64,000 bases of DNA from Aequorivita sp. (GCA_020435825.1 JAGQYY010000001.1:62702-126701), one strand, 5' to 3'; shown: positions 17,325 to 26,284, numbered from the stretch's first letter. A program made the numbers and translations. The notes: generated by a model not told the origin, from the letters alone.

Positions 17325-18176
17325 TTGAAAAAGCGAATATTAATACCTACAGATTTTTCAAGAAACGCCTGGAATGCAATAAAATATGCCATGGAACTCT
17401 ATAAAAGGGAATATGTAGAGTTTTTTATATTACACAGCTATTATCTTTCGGGGTATTCAAAAGAGAACCTATTGACTCCGGAACCTAAAGAAAAAGATCT
17501 TAAGAAAGTTCAGGAAGCTTCTGAAAAAGATATGGAAAAGCTAAAGGTGCAAATGGGTTTTTATGAGGAAAATGACAACCACACATTTCATTATATGAGT
17601 GAATTTGGCTCGTTCTTCGATGTGATGAAAGCGACAGTTGAAAAGCAGGACATAGAATTGGTAATTATGGGAACCCAGGGTGAAACGGACAATAAAACCG
17701 TGATTTTGGGAAGCAATGCAGTGAATGCGATGGAAAAAATACGAAATTGCCCAGTGCTTGCCATTCCTTCAACTGTGTTGTTCAAAGACCCGAATGAAAT
17801 TGTATTCCCCACTAGCTTTAAAACACACTACAAGGAAAAGGAGTTGGCTACTTTGGTGGAGATTTCTCGTTCTACCAACTCCCCAATCCGTATTTTGCAT
17901 ATTCAGAAAGGAAAAAATCTTTCAAAATCGCAACTGGAAAATAAAGCTTTGCTGGAAAAAATTCTGGACGCAGCCAGTTTCACCCATCATACGCTCTATG
18001 ACATTGAAATCAACGACGGCGTGCGCTGTTTTGTGCAAAGCAGACAGAGCGAGATGATTGCCATTATAAACAAAAAGCACAATTTCTTTGGCGGTGTTTT
18101 TTCCAACCCTATGGTCAAGGAACTCGGTAAACATACTGCGGTTCCTCTTTTGGCAATGCACGATTTAAGAAATTGA
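17325..18176 (+). CDS. Universal stress protein, two UspA domains (USP5), TTG start
   Basis: 283 residues. Start codon TTG at 17325 is imposed by the fold: the first UspA strand KKRILIPTDFSRNA begins at codon 2 and no ATG is available before it. Loop MGTQGETDNKTVILGSNAVN; degenerate second domain (from EIVFPTSFKTHYKEKE); ends LLAMHDLRN. Very similar to USP6, so probably a recent tandem duplicate. Confidence 0.87.
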   Translation: MKKRILIPTDFSRNAWNAIKYAMELYKREYVEFFILHSYYLSGYSKENLLTPEPKEKDLKKVQEASEKDMEKLKVQMGFYEENDNHTFHYMSEFGSFFDVMKATVEKQDIELVIMGTQGETDNKTVILGSNAVNAMEKIRNCPVLAIPSTVLFKDPNEIVFPTSFKTHYKEKELATLVEISRSTNSPIRILHIQKGKNLSKSQLENKALLEKILDAASFTHHTLYDIEINDGVRCFVQSRQSEMIAIINKKHNFFGGVFSNPMVKELGKHTAVPLLAMHDLRN

Positions 18177-18219
18177 AAGCATGTAAAAAAATAATTTAAA
18201 TCAAAATAAAAGGTTAGTT

Positions 18220-19071
18220 ATGCAAAAGCAAGTTTTAATCCCTACAGATTATTCAAAAAATGCCTTCAATGCCATTGTTTATGCGTTCGAACTTTTTGCA
18301 GAGGAAGAATGTACATTTCACATTTTCCATTCCTATTTTTTAGTGCGTTCGGCCAAGGGCAACGTGTTGTTTCCTGAACCGGAACCGGCTGATTATGACA
18401 AGGCAGCAAGGCTTTCCGGCCAAAAAATGGAGGGATTGAAAAAGAAGGTGGGCTTATTGGCAGACAATCCGAAACATACCGTTTATTTCGACCATCAATT
18501 TGGAACCCTTATCGAATTGTTGGAAGAGAAAGTAATGCGCGATAAAATAGACCTTATAGTTATGGGAACCCGCGGTATAACTAATGATAGAGAAGTAGCT
18601 TATGGCCGAAACTCTGTAAACGTGATGGAAAACATTAGAGGCTGTGCCGTGCTTGCCGTACCCGCCAATGTTTCCTATAAAAAAATTGGCAACATCGTTT
18701 ACCCCACCAACTTCAAGACTCATTTTAATCTGCGGGAAATGAAGACCTTTGTGAAGATTGCGCAGCTCGAAAATTCAGAAATCCAAATCCTTCACATAGG
18801 TAATGAGAAAGACCTTTCGGAACGACAGAAAAACAATAGGAAAGAATTGGAAAACCATTTCAGCGAAGTAAAATATACCTACCACTGGCTTGAACATAAA
18901 GGTGTGAAGGAAGGCGTATTGTCCTTTGCAGACCAGAAAAATAGCGGGATGATTGCTTTTGTGAACAGAAAGCACTGGTTCTTTGGCAGTGTTTTTTCCA
19001 ATCCGTTGGTAAAAAGTCTCGGAATCCATTCCAAGGTACCCGTACTCGCCCTCCATGACACCAGAAACTAA
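18220..19071 (+). CDS. Universal stress protein, two UspA domains (USP6)
   Basis: 283 residues. It starts MQKQVLIPTDYSKNAFNA. The loop MGTRGITNDREVAYGRNSVN has Arg where the others have Ser, so nucleotide binding may be weaker. The second domain (from NIVYPTNFKTHFNLRE) and the end LALHDTRN parallel USP5. It ends 8 bp before the ATP-cone nuclease gene, suggesting cotranscription. Confidence 0.88.
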   Translation: MQKQVLIPTDYSKNAFNAIVYAFELFAEEECTFHIFHSYFLVRSAKGNVLFPEPEPADYDKAARLSGQKMEGLKKKVGLLADNPKHTVYFDHQFGTLIELLEEKVMRDKIDLIVMGTRGITNDREVAYGRNSVNVMENIRGCAVLAVPANVSYKKIGNIVYPTNFKTHFNLREMKTFVKIAQLENSEIQILHIGNEKDLSERQKNNRKELENHFSEVKYTYHWLEHKGVKEGVLSFADQKNSGMIAFVNRKHWFFGSVFSNPLVKSLGIHSKVPVLALHDTRN

Positions 19072-19079
19072 CTCCAATT

Positions 19080-19922
19080 ATGAAGAACAATGGCATTGAA
19101 GTAATAAAGCATTCGGGTGAACGGGCCACATTTTCAATTGAAAAACTAAAAAGTTCCCTTCGGAAAAGCGGTGCAGAAGAAGCCTTGGTCAGTGAAATTG
19201 CCAACAACGTCCGCGATGAACTTTATCAGGGTATTTCAACCAAGGAAATCTACAATCGTGCCTTTGCGCTTCTTAAGAAAAAGAAAAAAGGCTACGCTTC
19301 AAAATATAAGTTGAAAAAAGCAATCTATGAGCTCGGCCCCACTGGTTTTCCTTTTGAAAAATTTGTTGGGGCAATCCTTTTCTATAGTGGCTATGAGGTA
19401 AAGACGGGCCAGTTTTTGCAAGGAAAGTGCGTAACACACGAAGTAGATGTGGTAGCACATAAAAATGGCCAGTACATAGTTGCTGAATGTAAATTCCACA
19501 GTGATGAGGGCCGCAATTGCGATGTAAAAGTACCATTGTATATACATTCGCGCTATCGCGACATCCTTAATTACTACGGTGATAGGAACAATGGGGAAAA
19601 ACCGAATGAAGGTTGGGTGGTTACCAATACCCGTTTTACCGAAGATGCCATAAAATATGGGGAATGCGTAGGGCTTTATCTTTTAAGTTGGGATTTCCCT
19701 AGAGATAACGGAATTAAGGACCACATAGACCGCTTGGGGCTATATCCTGTTACTGTTTCCACCTTGCTAAGCCAACGAGAGAAACAGTTTCTGCTCAGTC
19801 GGGACGTGGTTCTTTGCAAACAATTGATAGAGGACCATTTCTATTTAGATCATTTGGGCATTTCGGAAAAACGGAAAGAACGGATTTTAGGGGAAATTGA
19901 ACTTTTATGTAAAAACAGTTGA
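19080..19922 (+). CDS. ATP-cone domain fused to PD-(D/E)XK restriction-endonuclease-like domain
   Basis: 280 residues. Residues 1-85 form an ATP-cone (IEVIKHSGERATFSIEKLKS ... ISTKEIYNRA), the nucleotide-sensing module of ribonucleotide reductases and NrdR. Residues 90-190 look like an Mrr-type nuclease core. The first acidic site is HEVDVVAHKNG and the E-x-K site is AECKFHSDEG, so Asp, Glu and Lys are in place for catalysis. The C-terminal part is helical. No methylase partner is nearby, so classical restriction is unlikely; a nucleotide-gated DNA or RNA nuclease is an inference. It overlaps the next gene's alternative TTG start. Confidence 0.75.
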   Translation: MKNNGIEVIKHSGERATFSIEKLKSSLRKSGAEEALVSEIANNVRDELYQGISTKEIYNRAFALLKKKKKGYASKYKLKKAIYELGPTGFPFEKFVGAILFYSGYEVKTGQFLQGKCVTHEVDVVAHKNGQYIVAECKFHSDEGRNCDVKVPLYIHSRYRDILNYYGDRNNGEKPNEGWVVTNTRFTEDAIKYGECVGLYLLSWDFPRDNGIKDHIDRLGLYPVTVSTLLSQREKQFLLSRDVVLCKQLIEDHFYLDHLGISEKRKERILGEIELLCKNS

Positions 19923-19924
19923 AT

Positions 19925-21295
19925 ATGCAAAAAGTAAAAATCCATTTTCTTGGCGCGGCTGGAACCGTAACTGGTTCCAAATTCTTGATTGAAACTTCGG
20001 AACAGAATATTTTAATTGATTGCGGCATGTTCCAAGGTTTAAAGGAACTGCGCGAAAAAAACTGGGAATTCTTGCCCATCGATGTTTCAGGGATTGACGC
20101 TGTTTTGTTGACACATGGACACTTGGACCACACAGGCTATTTGCCGCGCTTGGTAAAACAGGGTTTTCGAGGAAAAATAATAGGTACAGCACCAACGCTT
20201 GCAATCACTAAGATAATTTTGTTGGATAGCGCTAAAATCCATGAAGAGGAAGCTGAAAAAGCCAATGATGAAGGCTATTCAAAACACAAACCTGCCGAAC
20301 CGTTTTACAGTGTGGAAGAAGCTGAGATTACATTTGGTTTTTTTCAAGCCAATGTAAAAGACAAGTGGATTGGGCTTTCTGAAAATATTCAATATCGTTT
20401 TCGGTATAACGGGCATATTATTGGAGCCACTTTTATAGAATTGGAAATCTTCGGAAAGACCTTTGTCTTTTCGGGAGATATTGGCAGGGAGCGCGATTTG
20501 TTGCTTTTTCCGCCCGAAAGACCAAAATGGGCAGACTATCTTTTTATTGAAAGTACCTATGGCAATAAGCTTCATCCGCAGGAAAGCGTTTCGGACAAAC
20601 TGGTAGAACTCATCAATAAGACCATTCATAACCGTGGAAATTTGATCATTCCCTCTTTTGCGGTGGAGCGTTTGCAGACGTTGATGTTTCTACTTTGGAA
20701 ATTATACAACGAAAACCGAATCCCGAACATCCCAATATTTATAGATAGCCCAATGGGTAATAATGTGCTTTCTGTGTTTCAAAATTTTCCCGATTGGCAC
20801 AAAATGCCGATGAAGGATTTCAACGCGATGAACAATCGGATGAACATAATCACATCCTATAAAGAAACGTGGGAAACCATAGACGATCCACAGCCAAAAG
20901 TAGTTATTGCCGGTAGCGGAATGGTTACTGGCGGAAGAGTTTTAACTTATCTGAAACAGATGATAGATAAGACCAATACCACAGTTTTATTGGTGGGCTA
21001 CCAAGCCGAAGGAACTCGTGGAAGACAACTTTTGGAAGGTGCCTATGAGTTGAAATTCTTCGGAAAATACTATTCCGTAAAAGCTGAAATCCATCATATT
21101 GAAAGCCTTTCTGCACATGCAGACCAGCAAGGCTTATTGGATTGGGCCAGCGACATAAAAAATATACCCGAAGAAACATTCCTTATTCATGGGGAACCAA
21201 CAGCACAGGATGCATTGCGTGTAAAATTACAGGATACATATAATTGGAAGGTAACTATTCCTAAGTTGTATGGAATAAAGGAGATTTTGGTTTAA
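19925..21295 (+). CDS. Beta-CASP metallo-beta-lactamase hydrolase (RNA exonuclease family)
   Basis: 456 residues. The metallo-beta-lactamase core has the metal motif LTHGHLDHTGYLP, a later Asp in FSGDIGRE, the beta-CASP segment ESTYGNKLHP, and the C-terminal motif ESLSAHADQQGLLDW. This is the CPSF73/RNase-J-like class annotated as RNA-specificity exonuclease. It is soluble and probably acts on RNA 5-prime or 3-prime ends, though bacterial members of this branch are poorly characterised. ATG 19925 is preferred over TTG 19919, which overlaps the nuclease gene stop. It ends convergently with the ABC exporter operon (4-bp overlap). Confidence 0.88.
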   Translation: MQKVKIHFLGAAGTVTGSKFLIETSEQNILIDCGMFQGLKELREKNWEFLPIDVSGIDAVLLTHGHLDHTGYLPRLVKQGFRGKIIGTAPTLAITKIILLDSAKIHEEEAEKANDEGYSKHKPAEPFYSVEEAEITFGFFQANVKDKWIGLSENIQYRFRYNGHIIGATFIELEIFGKTFVFSGDIGRERDLLLFPPERPKWADYLFIESTYGNKLHPQESVSDKLVELINKTIHNRGNLIIPSFAVERLQTLMFLLWKLYNENRIPNIPIFIDSPMGNNVLSVFQNFPDWHKMPMKDFNAMNNRMNIITSYKETWETIDDPQPKVVIAGSGMVTGGRVLTYLKQMIDKTNTTVLLVGYQAEGTRGRQLLEGAYELKFFGKYYSVKAEIHHIESLSAHADQQGLLDWASDIKNIPEETFLIHGEPTAQDALRVKLQDTYNWKVTIPKLYGIKEILV

Positions 21296-22413
21296 ATCGT
21301 TTTTCTATAGCTCCAAACTGCCAAACCGTTCATTATTGCGGCATAAAGCATCGTTTTCCAGAGTTGGGGTAAAATATCCGTAAAGCCCGCACCCTTCAAC
21401 ATTACCATACGTACAATTTCAACAAAGTATTTTATGGGGTTGAACTCAGTAATTAGCTGTGCCCATTTCGGCATACTTTCAATAGGGGTAAACAAACCGC
21501 TCATCAAAATAAAAATTACTATAAAAAACCAAGCAATGAACATGGCTTGTTGTTGCGTATCGGTGAAATTCGAAATGAGCAAACCCATTCCAAGGATTAC
21601 CAAAATATATATTGAAGTGTATGCATAGAGCAATGCAATACTTCCTTCCATTGGAATATTAAAAATTGCCTTTGCGAGAATCAACCCGATGGTCAGCAGC
21701 CCCATTCCAATTACCCAAAAGGGGAAAAGTTTGCCGATAATAAACTGGCTTTTACGAATGGGCGTTACGTTTATTTGTTCCAAAGTGCCTATTTCCTTTT
21801 CACGAACAATATTCATCCCAGAGAGAAAAAGAGTTATCATAGTTACCAATAACACTAATATTCCCGGCACCATAAAGGTTTTATAATCCAATGTAGTATT
21901 ATACCAGAACGATGGAATACTCTCAATTGCCACAGATTGTACAGGTTTTTTTGATGTGTCTATAATGTTCGTTTTCACATCTTTATTGAAGGTTTGTAGA
22001 ATTTGATTTACATAACCATTTTCTACACCAGCGGCAGCGCCATCAATGGCATTGATTGTTATGGATAGATCGGCGGTTTTTTCCTTCAGCAGATTTCGTT
22101 CAAAATTGTTCGGTATTTCAAGCACAACGTCAACTTCACCACGTAACAATGCTGCACTTGCTATTTCTTGTGAGGGAAAATCGGTTAAAACATTAAAATA
22201 GCTAGAAGCGTTAAACTTTTCAACCAATGCGCGTGAGGTTGAGGTGTGGTCGTAGTCTATATATGCGAACTTTATGTTTTTTACTTCATAAGTAGCGGCA
22301 TTGGACAGAATGACCAATTGCAGAATGGGCAGTATAAAAATGATAGGCAACATCCCTTTATTTCTAAAGATTTGCTTAAACTCCTTTTGTATGATGTAGC
22401 CGATGGTCTTCAT
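21292..22413 (-). CDS. ABC-2 type transporter permease
   Basis: 373-residue inner membrane protein of the YhhJ/YbhR type. An N-terminal helix (residues 20-40) is followed by a large periplasmic domain (to about 170) and five more helices. The typical cytoplasmic motif EKEIGTLEQINVTP follows the second helix. It is the last gene of a TetR-TolC-HlyD-ABC exporter operon and abuts the second permease by 1 bp, so the two probably form a heterodimeric channel. Confidence 0.92.
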   Translation of the reverse strand: MKTIGYIIQKEFKQIFRNKGMLPIIFILPILQLVILSNAATYEVKNIKFAYIDYDHTSTSRALVEKFNASSYFNVLTDFPSQEIASAALLRGEVDVVLEIPNNFERNLLKEKTADLSITINAIDGAAAGVENGYVNQILQTFNKDVKTNIIDTSKKPVQSVAIESIPSFWYNTTLDYKTFMVPGILVLLVTMITLFLSGMNIVREKEIGTLEQINVTPIRKSQFIIGKLFPFWVIGMGLLTIGLILAKAIFNIPMEGSIALLYAYTSIYILVILGMGLLISNFTDTQQQAMFIAWFFIVIFILMSGLFTPIESMPKWAQLITEFNPIKYFVEIVRMVMLKGAGFTDILPQLWKTMLYAAIMNGLAVWSYRKTI

Positions 22414-23519
22414 TATTCCAGCCGTATTTTATATTTTTTTATACTTAAGCCAATAAAGAATATGGTCATCCCGATTAATATTAATGTTTCCTTCCAAACG
22501 TAAGCCATACCAACGCCTTTCAGCATAATGCCTTTTATAATGATGATAAACCATTTTGCGGGAATTATATTGCTGATTATTTGAAGTGGCACAGGCATAC
22601 TCGCCACAGGAAAGATAAACCCGGAAAGCAGTATCACGGGAAGCATCAAGCCCATCAATGAAATCATCATCGCGGCCTGTTGTGTTTCTGCAATGGTTGA
22701 GATTAAAATTCCCAACGCCAAGGAAGTTATTATGAATAAAACACTTTCCAATCCCAATAGAAATAGACTTCCCTGGACAGGCATCTTAAATATAAAAATG
22801 CTCAAAAGCACTATTACCGAAGCATTTATAATAGACAGGAAAATATATGGAACCACTTTCCCAATAATAACCTGAAACGGTTTTAAGGGGGAAACCAAGA
22901 GTATTTCCATAGTGCCCAATTCCTTTTCGCGGGTGATGGAGATTGACGTCATCATAGCCGAAACCAACATCAAAATAATCGTCATCACACCGGGAACGAA
23001 CATAAAAACACTTTTAAGCTCGGGGTTATAGACCATTCGCGTTTGGGGAACGATTTGATACTCCACCGCTATCGTCCTATTTTTTTCCTGCTGATAATTT
23101 TGAAGAATAGCATTGATGTAATTAGTTATTGAATTGGCCGTGTTTGGGTCGGTAGCATCGGTTATTATTTGAATGGTGGCCCTCTTTTCTGCAATTAAAT
23201 TTCTGCTGAAATCTTTTTCAAAATTCAGAACCGCCTTTATTTTTCCTTTTTTGAAAGCGGTTTCTATATCGGTTTCTCGGGTTAGAATCTGTTTTACGGT
23301 GAAATATTTTGAAGCTGAAATTTTATTGATGATCTCTCCGGTTGAGGCATCTTTTGAATGGTCCAAAATGGCGATATTCACGTTGTTTATTTCATTGGTA
23401 ATGGCAAACCCGAAAAGCAAAATCTGCGCAATGGGCATCCCGAAAAGTATAAACAACGATCGCCTATCGCGAAAGATGTGGTAGAATTCCTTTTTTATAA
23501 AACCTATAAATCGTTTCAT
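22413..23519 (-). CDS. ABC-2 type transporter permease
   Basis: 368 residues from the ATG at 23519 (MKRFIGFIKKEF). A further 19 codons upstream are open but unlike family N-termini and overlap the preceding gene. One helix, a periplasmic domain, then five helices with the cytoplasmic motif EKELGTMEILLVSPLKP. It pairs with the neighbouring permease; exported substrate unknown. Confidence 0.92.
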   Translation of the reverse strand: MKRFIGFIKKEFYHIFRDRRSLFILFGMPIAQILLFGFAITNEINNVNIAILDHSKDASTGEIINKISASKYFTVKQILTRETDIETAFKKGKIKAVLNFEKDFSRNLIAEKRATIQIITDATDPNTANSITNYINAILQNYQQEKNRTIAVEYQIVPQTRMVYNPELKSVFMFVPGVMTIILMLVSAMMTSISITREKELGTMEILLVSPLKPFQVIIGKVVPYIFLSIINASVIVLLSIFIFKMPVQGSLFLLGLESVLFIITSLALGILISTIAETQQAAMMISLMGLMLPVILLSGFIFPVASMPVPLQIISNIIPAKWFIIIIKGIMLKGVGMAYVWKETLILIGMTIFFIGLSIKKYKIRLE

Positions 23520-23520
23520 T

Positions 23521-23546
23521 TTCCACTCTAACTCCCAAAGGGGAGA
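23521..23546. repeat. REP-like fragment (partial copy)
   Basis: CTCCCAAAGGGGAG-containing stretch between the ABC ATPase and permease genes. It resembles half of the nearby element at 23587-23618. Confidence 0.4.
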
Positions 23547-23566
23547 ACTTATTTCGTCGTTAATTT

Positions 23567-24343
23567 TTAATTGCAATCGGTATTTTCTCCCTTCCCTTTG
23601 GGAAGGGTCGGGGATGGGATTCTAGCCAATTTCAAAAACACATCATTCATCGAATCAACTTTAAACTGCTCCTTCAGTTTCTTCGGTGTGTCCAAGGCTT
23701 CAATCTTTCCTTCCACCATAATGGAAACGCGGTCACAGTATTCGGCCTCGTCCATATAGTGCGTAGTCACAAAAATGGTGGTGCCTTGGTCTGCAGCTTT
23801 ATAGATCATTTCCCAAAAATGTCTTCTCGTAATGGGATCAACACCGCCCGTTGGTTCATCCAAAAAAACAATCTTTGGTCCGTGTAAGAGTGAAACCGAA
23901 AATGCCAGCTTTTGTTTCCAGCCCAAAGGCAGGGAGCCAACCAATTTATTGCTGATGTTTTCCAGACCCAATTCCGAAATCAACTGCTCTCTTTTCTCCC
24001 TTATTTTTTTTCTGGACAAACCATAAATACCACCAAAGAATGTAATATTTTCTTTCACTGTTAAATCGTCATAAAGTGCAAATCTCTGGCTCATATAGCC
24101 AATGTTCTTCTTGATGGATTCCGGTTGGGAATATACATCAAAACCGGCAACGGCAGCTTTACCGGCAGATGGTTTTGAAATTCCTATCAGCATTTTCATA
24201 GCCGTGGTTTTCCCAGCACCATTTGCCCCCAAAAACCCAAAGATTTCACCTTTTTTCACTTCAAAACTGATGGCGTTTACAGCTGTGAATTCACCAAATG
24301 TTTTGGTTAATTGATCGGCTTCTATTACATTTTCTTCTTTCAT
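23567..24343 (-). CDS. ABC transporter ATP-binding protein, C-terminus extended by a repeat
   Basis: 258-residue ATPase: Walker A GANGAGKTTAMK, signature region LPLGWKQKLAFSVS (a non-canonical form of LSGGQ), Walker B KIVFLDEPTGG and switch His in VTTHYMDEAEY. The last 16 residues (from IPSPTLPKGKGE) are encoded by a palindromic repeat. The paralogous ATPase at 24343 stops at the equivalent LAR position. The signature has LG where most have SGG, so the consensus site is altered. Operon partner of two ABC-2 permeases. Confidence 0.9.
   Translation of the reverse strand: MKEENVIEADQLTKTFGEFTAVNAISFEVKKGEIFGFLGANGAGKTTAMKMLIGISKPSAGKAAVAGFDVYSQPESIKKNIGYMSQRFALYDDLTVKENITFFGGIYGLSRKKIREKREQLISELGLENISNKLVGSLPLGWKQKLAFSVSLLHGPKIVFLDEPTGGVDPITRRHFWEMIYKAADQGTTIFVTTHYMDEAEYCDRVSIMVEGKIEALDTPKKLKEQFKVDSMNDVFLKLARIPSPTLPKGKGENTDCN
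23587..23618. repeat. REP-like palindromic repeat (copy 2), inside ABC gene 3-prime end
   Basis: CTCCCTTCCCTTTGGGAAGG followed by GTCGGGGATGGG. The core CCTTCCC-TTT-GGGAAGG is a near-perfect palindrome. It is related in reverse orientation to the copy at 7209-7238. It sits in the last codons of the ABC ATPase gene. Confidence 0.65.
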
Positions 24344-25245
24344 TATCGTGCTAATTCCATAAAGGCATCCTCGATGTTCGGTTGTGCCACTTCAATGCTG
24401 ATATTCACCAAGCCTTCTTTTTCCAAATAGGATCGCAAATCGGCAACTTCAAAAGAATCTCTTTTATCGGTGTAGTGTACAAATTCGCCAAACGGGAATA
24501 CGCTATACAGGTACTTGTATTTCTGAAGTGACTGTATCAATTTATACATATTATCGGCACCCACATTGTAAATGGTTTTAGGGAATTTGTTTACAATCGC
24601 TTCTGGGGTGTCAATTTCCAATATCTCTCCATTCTGAATCAGCGCGATTCTATCACACAATGCTGCCTCGTCCATATATGGGGTTGACACCAAAATGGTA
24701 ATATTTTTTTTCTGTAACCGTTTGAGCATTTCCCAAAACTCTTTTCGTGAAACCGGGTCAACGCCCGTTGTGGGTTCGTCCAAAAAAAGCACTTTCGGTT
24801 TGTGGATCAAAGCACAGCAGAGGGCCAGTTTTTGCTTCATTCCGCCCGATAGCTTTCCTGCACGGCGGTTTTTGAAAGGTTCAATTTGTACATAAATATC
24901 TTCGATTAAATCGTGGTTTTCTTCAATCGTCGTTCCGAAAATAGTGGCGAAAAAAGTTAGGTTTTCCTCCACGGTTAAATCTTGGTACAAAGAAAACCGT
25001 CCTGGCATATAACCCACGGAATTCCGTATTTCTTTATAATCCTCAACAACATCAAATCCGGCAACGGTGGCAGTACCCTCCCCAGGAATCAACAGCGTGG
25101 TCAAAATTCTGAAAATAGTCGTTTTCCCGGCGCCATCAGGTCCGATGAGGCCAAAGAGCTCGCCTGGATTCACATCAAACGAAATGTCCTGAACTGCTTT
25201 TAACTTTTTATAGGATTTGCTGATATTGTTAAGGGAAATGCTCAT
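24343..25245 (-). CDS. ABC transporter ATP-binding protein
   Basis: 300 residues: Walker A GPDGAGKTTIFR, signature LSGGMKQKLALC, Walker B KVLFLDEPTTG, switch region VSTPYMDEAALC (Pro where His is usual, so the switch histidine is lost). A C-terminal extension of about 70 residues follows. Adjacent to the second ATPase with a 1-bp overlap. The two together probably form an asymmetric pair in which this subunit has the intact signature and the other the intact switch His. Confidence 0.92.
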   Translation of the reverse strand: MSISLNNISKSYKKLKAVQDISFDVNPGELFGLIGPDGAGKTTIFRILTTLLIPGEGTATVAGFDVVEDYKEIRNSVGYMPGRFSLYQDLTVEENLTFFATIFGTTIEENHDLIEDIYVQIEPFKNRRAGKLSGGMKQKLALCCALIHKPKVLFLDEPTTGVDPVSRKEFWEMLKRLQKKNITILVSTPYMDEAALCDRIALIQNGEILEIDTPEAIVNKFPKTIYNVGADNMYKLIQSLQKYKYLYSVFPFGEFVHYTDKRDSFEVADLRSYLEKEGLVNISIEVAQPNIEDAFMELAR

Positions 25246-25704
25246 TTACGCTTCAACTTTGATGGTAACTTCCATCGTAACCTTCGATTTTATTGAATTT
25301 GAAATCAAACAGGCCGCTTCTGATTTTTGAAGGATTCGTTCTGCGCGATCACGGTCCTTTTCGTTTTTGATGGTTACGCTGGGTTCTAGGATTACTTCCG
25401 TCATTAAATATTTTCCGTCTATTCTTTCCAGTACGCCTTTTGATTTGCAACTAAAACCTGAAAAATCAAGTTTTGAGTTTTCAGCAATCGCCAAAAAAGT
25501 GGTCATCAAACAACTACTCACAGAGGCAGTGAAAAGATGTTCGGGAGACCAGATATTGGGCATTCCTTTTGGGAATTCCGGCGGGGTGGCCACCTCTATA
25601 CAATTGGCCGAATGTGAATTGCCCTCGGCCAACTCTGGCGAGCACATCATCCCTTTGCGGTCTTGGCGCCAAGTAATATCTACGTTATATTGATGTTTTT
25701 CCAT
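25246..25704 (-). CDS. OsmC/Ohr family protein
   Basis: 152 residues; thiol peroxidase family acting on organic hydroperoxides. Both redox cysteines are in family positions: SVSSCLMTTF on the central helix and SEAACLISNSI in the C-terminal half. It is embedded in the ABC exporter operon between a small lipoprotein and the ATPases, an unusual place that may tie it to detoxification of the exported compound. Confidence 0.87.
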   Translation of the reverse strand: MEKHQYNVDITWRQDRKGMMCSPELAEGNSHSANCIEVATPPEFPKGMPNIWSPEHLFTASVSSCLMTTFLAIAENSKLDFSGFSCKSKGVLERIDGKYLMTEVILEPSVTIKNEKDRDRAERILQKSEAACLISNSIKSKVTMEVTIKVEA

Positions 25705-25716
25705 GATTGTAATCCT

Positions 25717-26217
25717 TTATTTGAAATAATTGTAATATCCTTCTAGGTTTTCTTTAATGCTTGCCATAGTTTCAGATCCTTCGTCCGTAGTTGTAACTTT
25801 TCCTAAGGCTTCAATTTTATCGATGAGCGGATGTAAAAAAACGTGCAGGTTATCGTGTGAAGGACCTTTCATAGTACATTTTTTAACAACTATATTTTTT
25901 TCTTCATTAAGTATTGAAGCAAGGGTGTGGTACTCTTCCACAGTTTTTGGCTCACTGGATTTTACCATATTTAACATTTTGTCCACCCCTTCGGTTGTTT
26001 CCAGATTTGCTTCCCATTTGTTTCCGTTGTTTAGGTTAATTTCGTTAACCCAAGCGTTGCTCATTGAATGGGCATCGGCAGGCATTTCTTCCATTTGGTG
26101 TTCGTGGGTTCCTTCAGTAGATTCAACGATGTCGGCACTTTCGTGCTTGTGTTTTGTTTCCTTACAGCCTATTAATAAAGCTGAAAGGATTGTTAATGAT
26201 AAGATTGTTTTTTTCAT
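25717..26217 (-). CDS. Small lipoprotein of unknown function in ABC exporter operon
   Basis: 166 residues: signal peptide with lipobox LIGC, then a His/Glu-rich segment (KETKHKHESADIVESTEG and HEHQMEEMPADAH) that could bind metal. A helical domain follows (LNNGNKWEANLETTEGVDKM ... LEGYYNYF). I do not recognise a characterised family. It lies between OsmC and the HlyD adaptor genes on the same strand. Confidence 0.75.
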   Translation of the reverse strand: MKKTILSLTILSALLIGCKETKHKHESADIVESTEGTHEHQMEEMPADAHSMSNAWVNEINLNNGNKWEANLETTEGVDKMLNMVKSSEPKTVEEYHTLASILNEEKNIVVKKCTMKGPSHDNLHVFLHPLIDKIEALGKVTTTDEGSETMASIKENLEGYYNYFK

Positions 26218-26284
26218 AATTTTTAATGATTTAATGTTTAAATATTTTTTTGTTTAAAAGTTTAAATGGTTGTTTTGTCATGAA

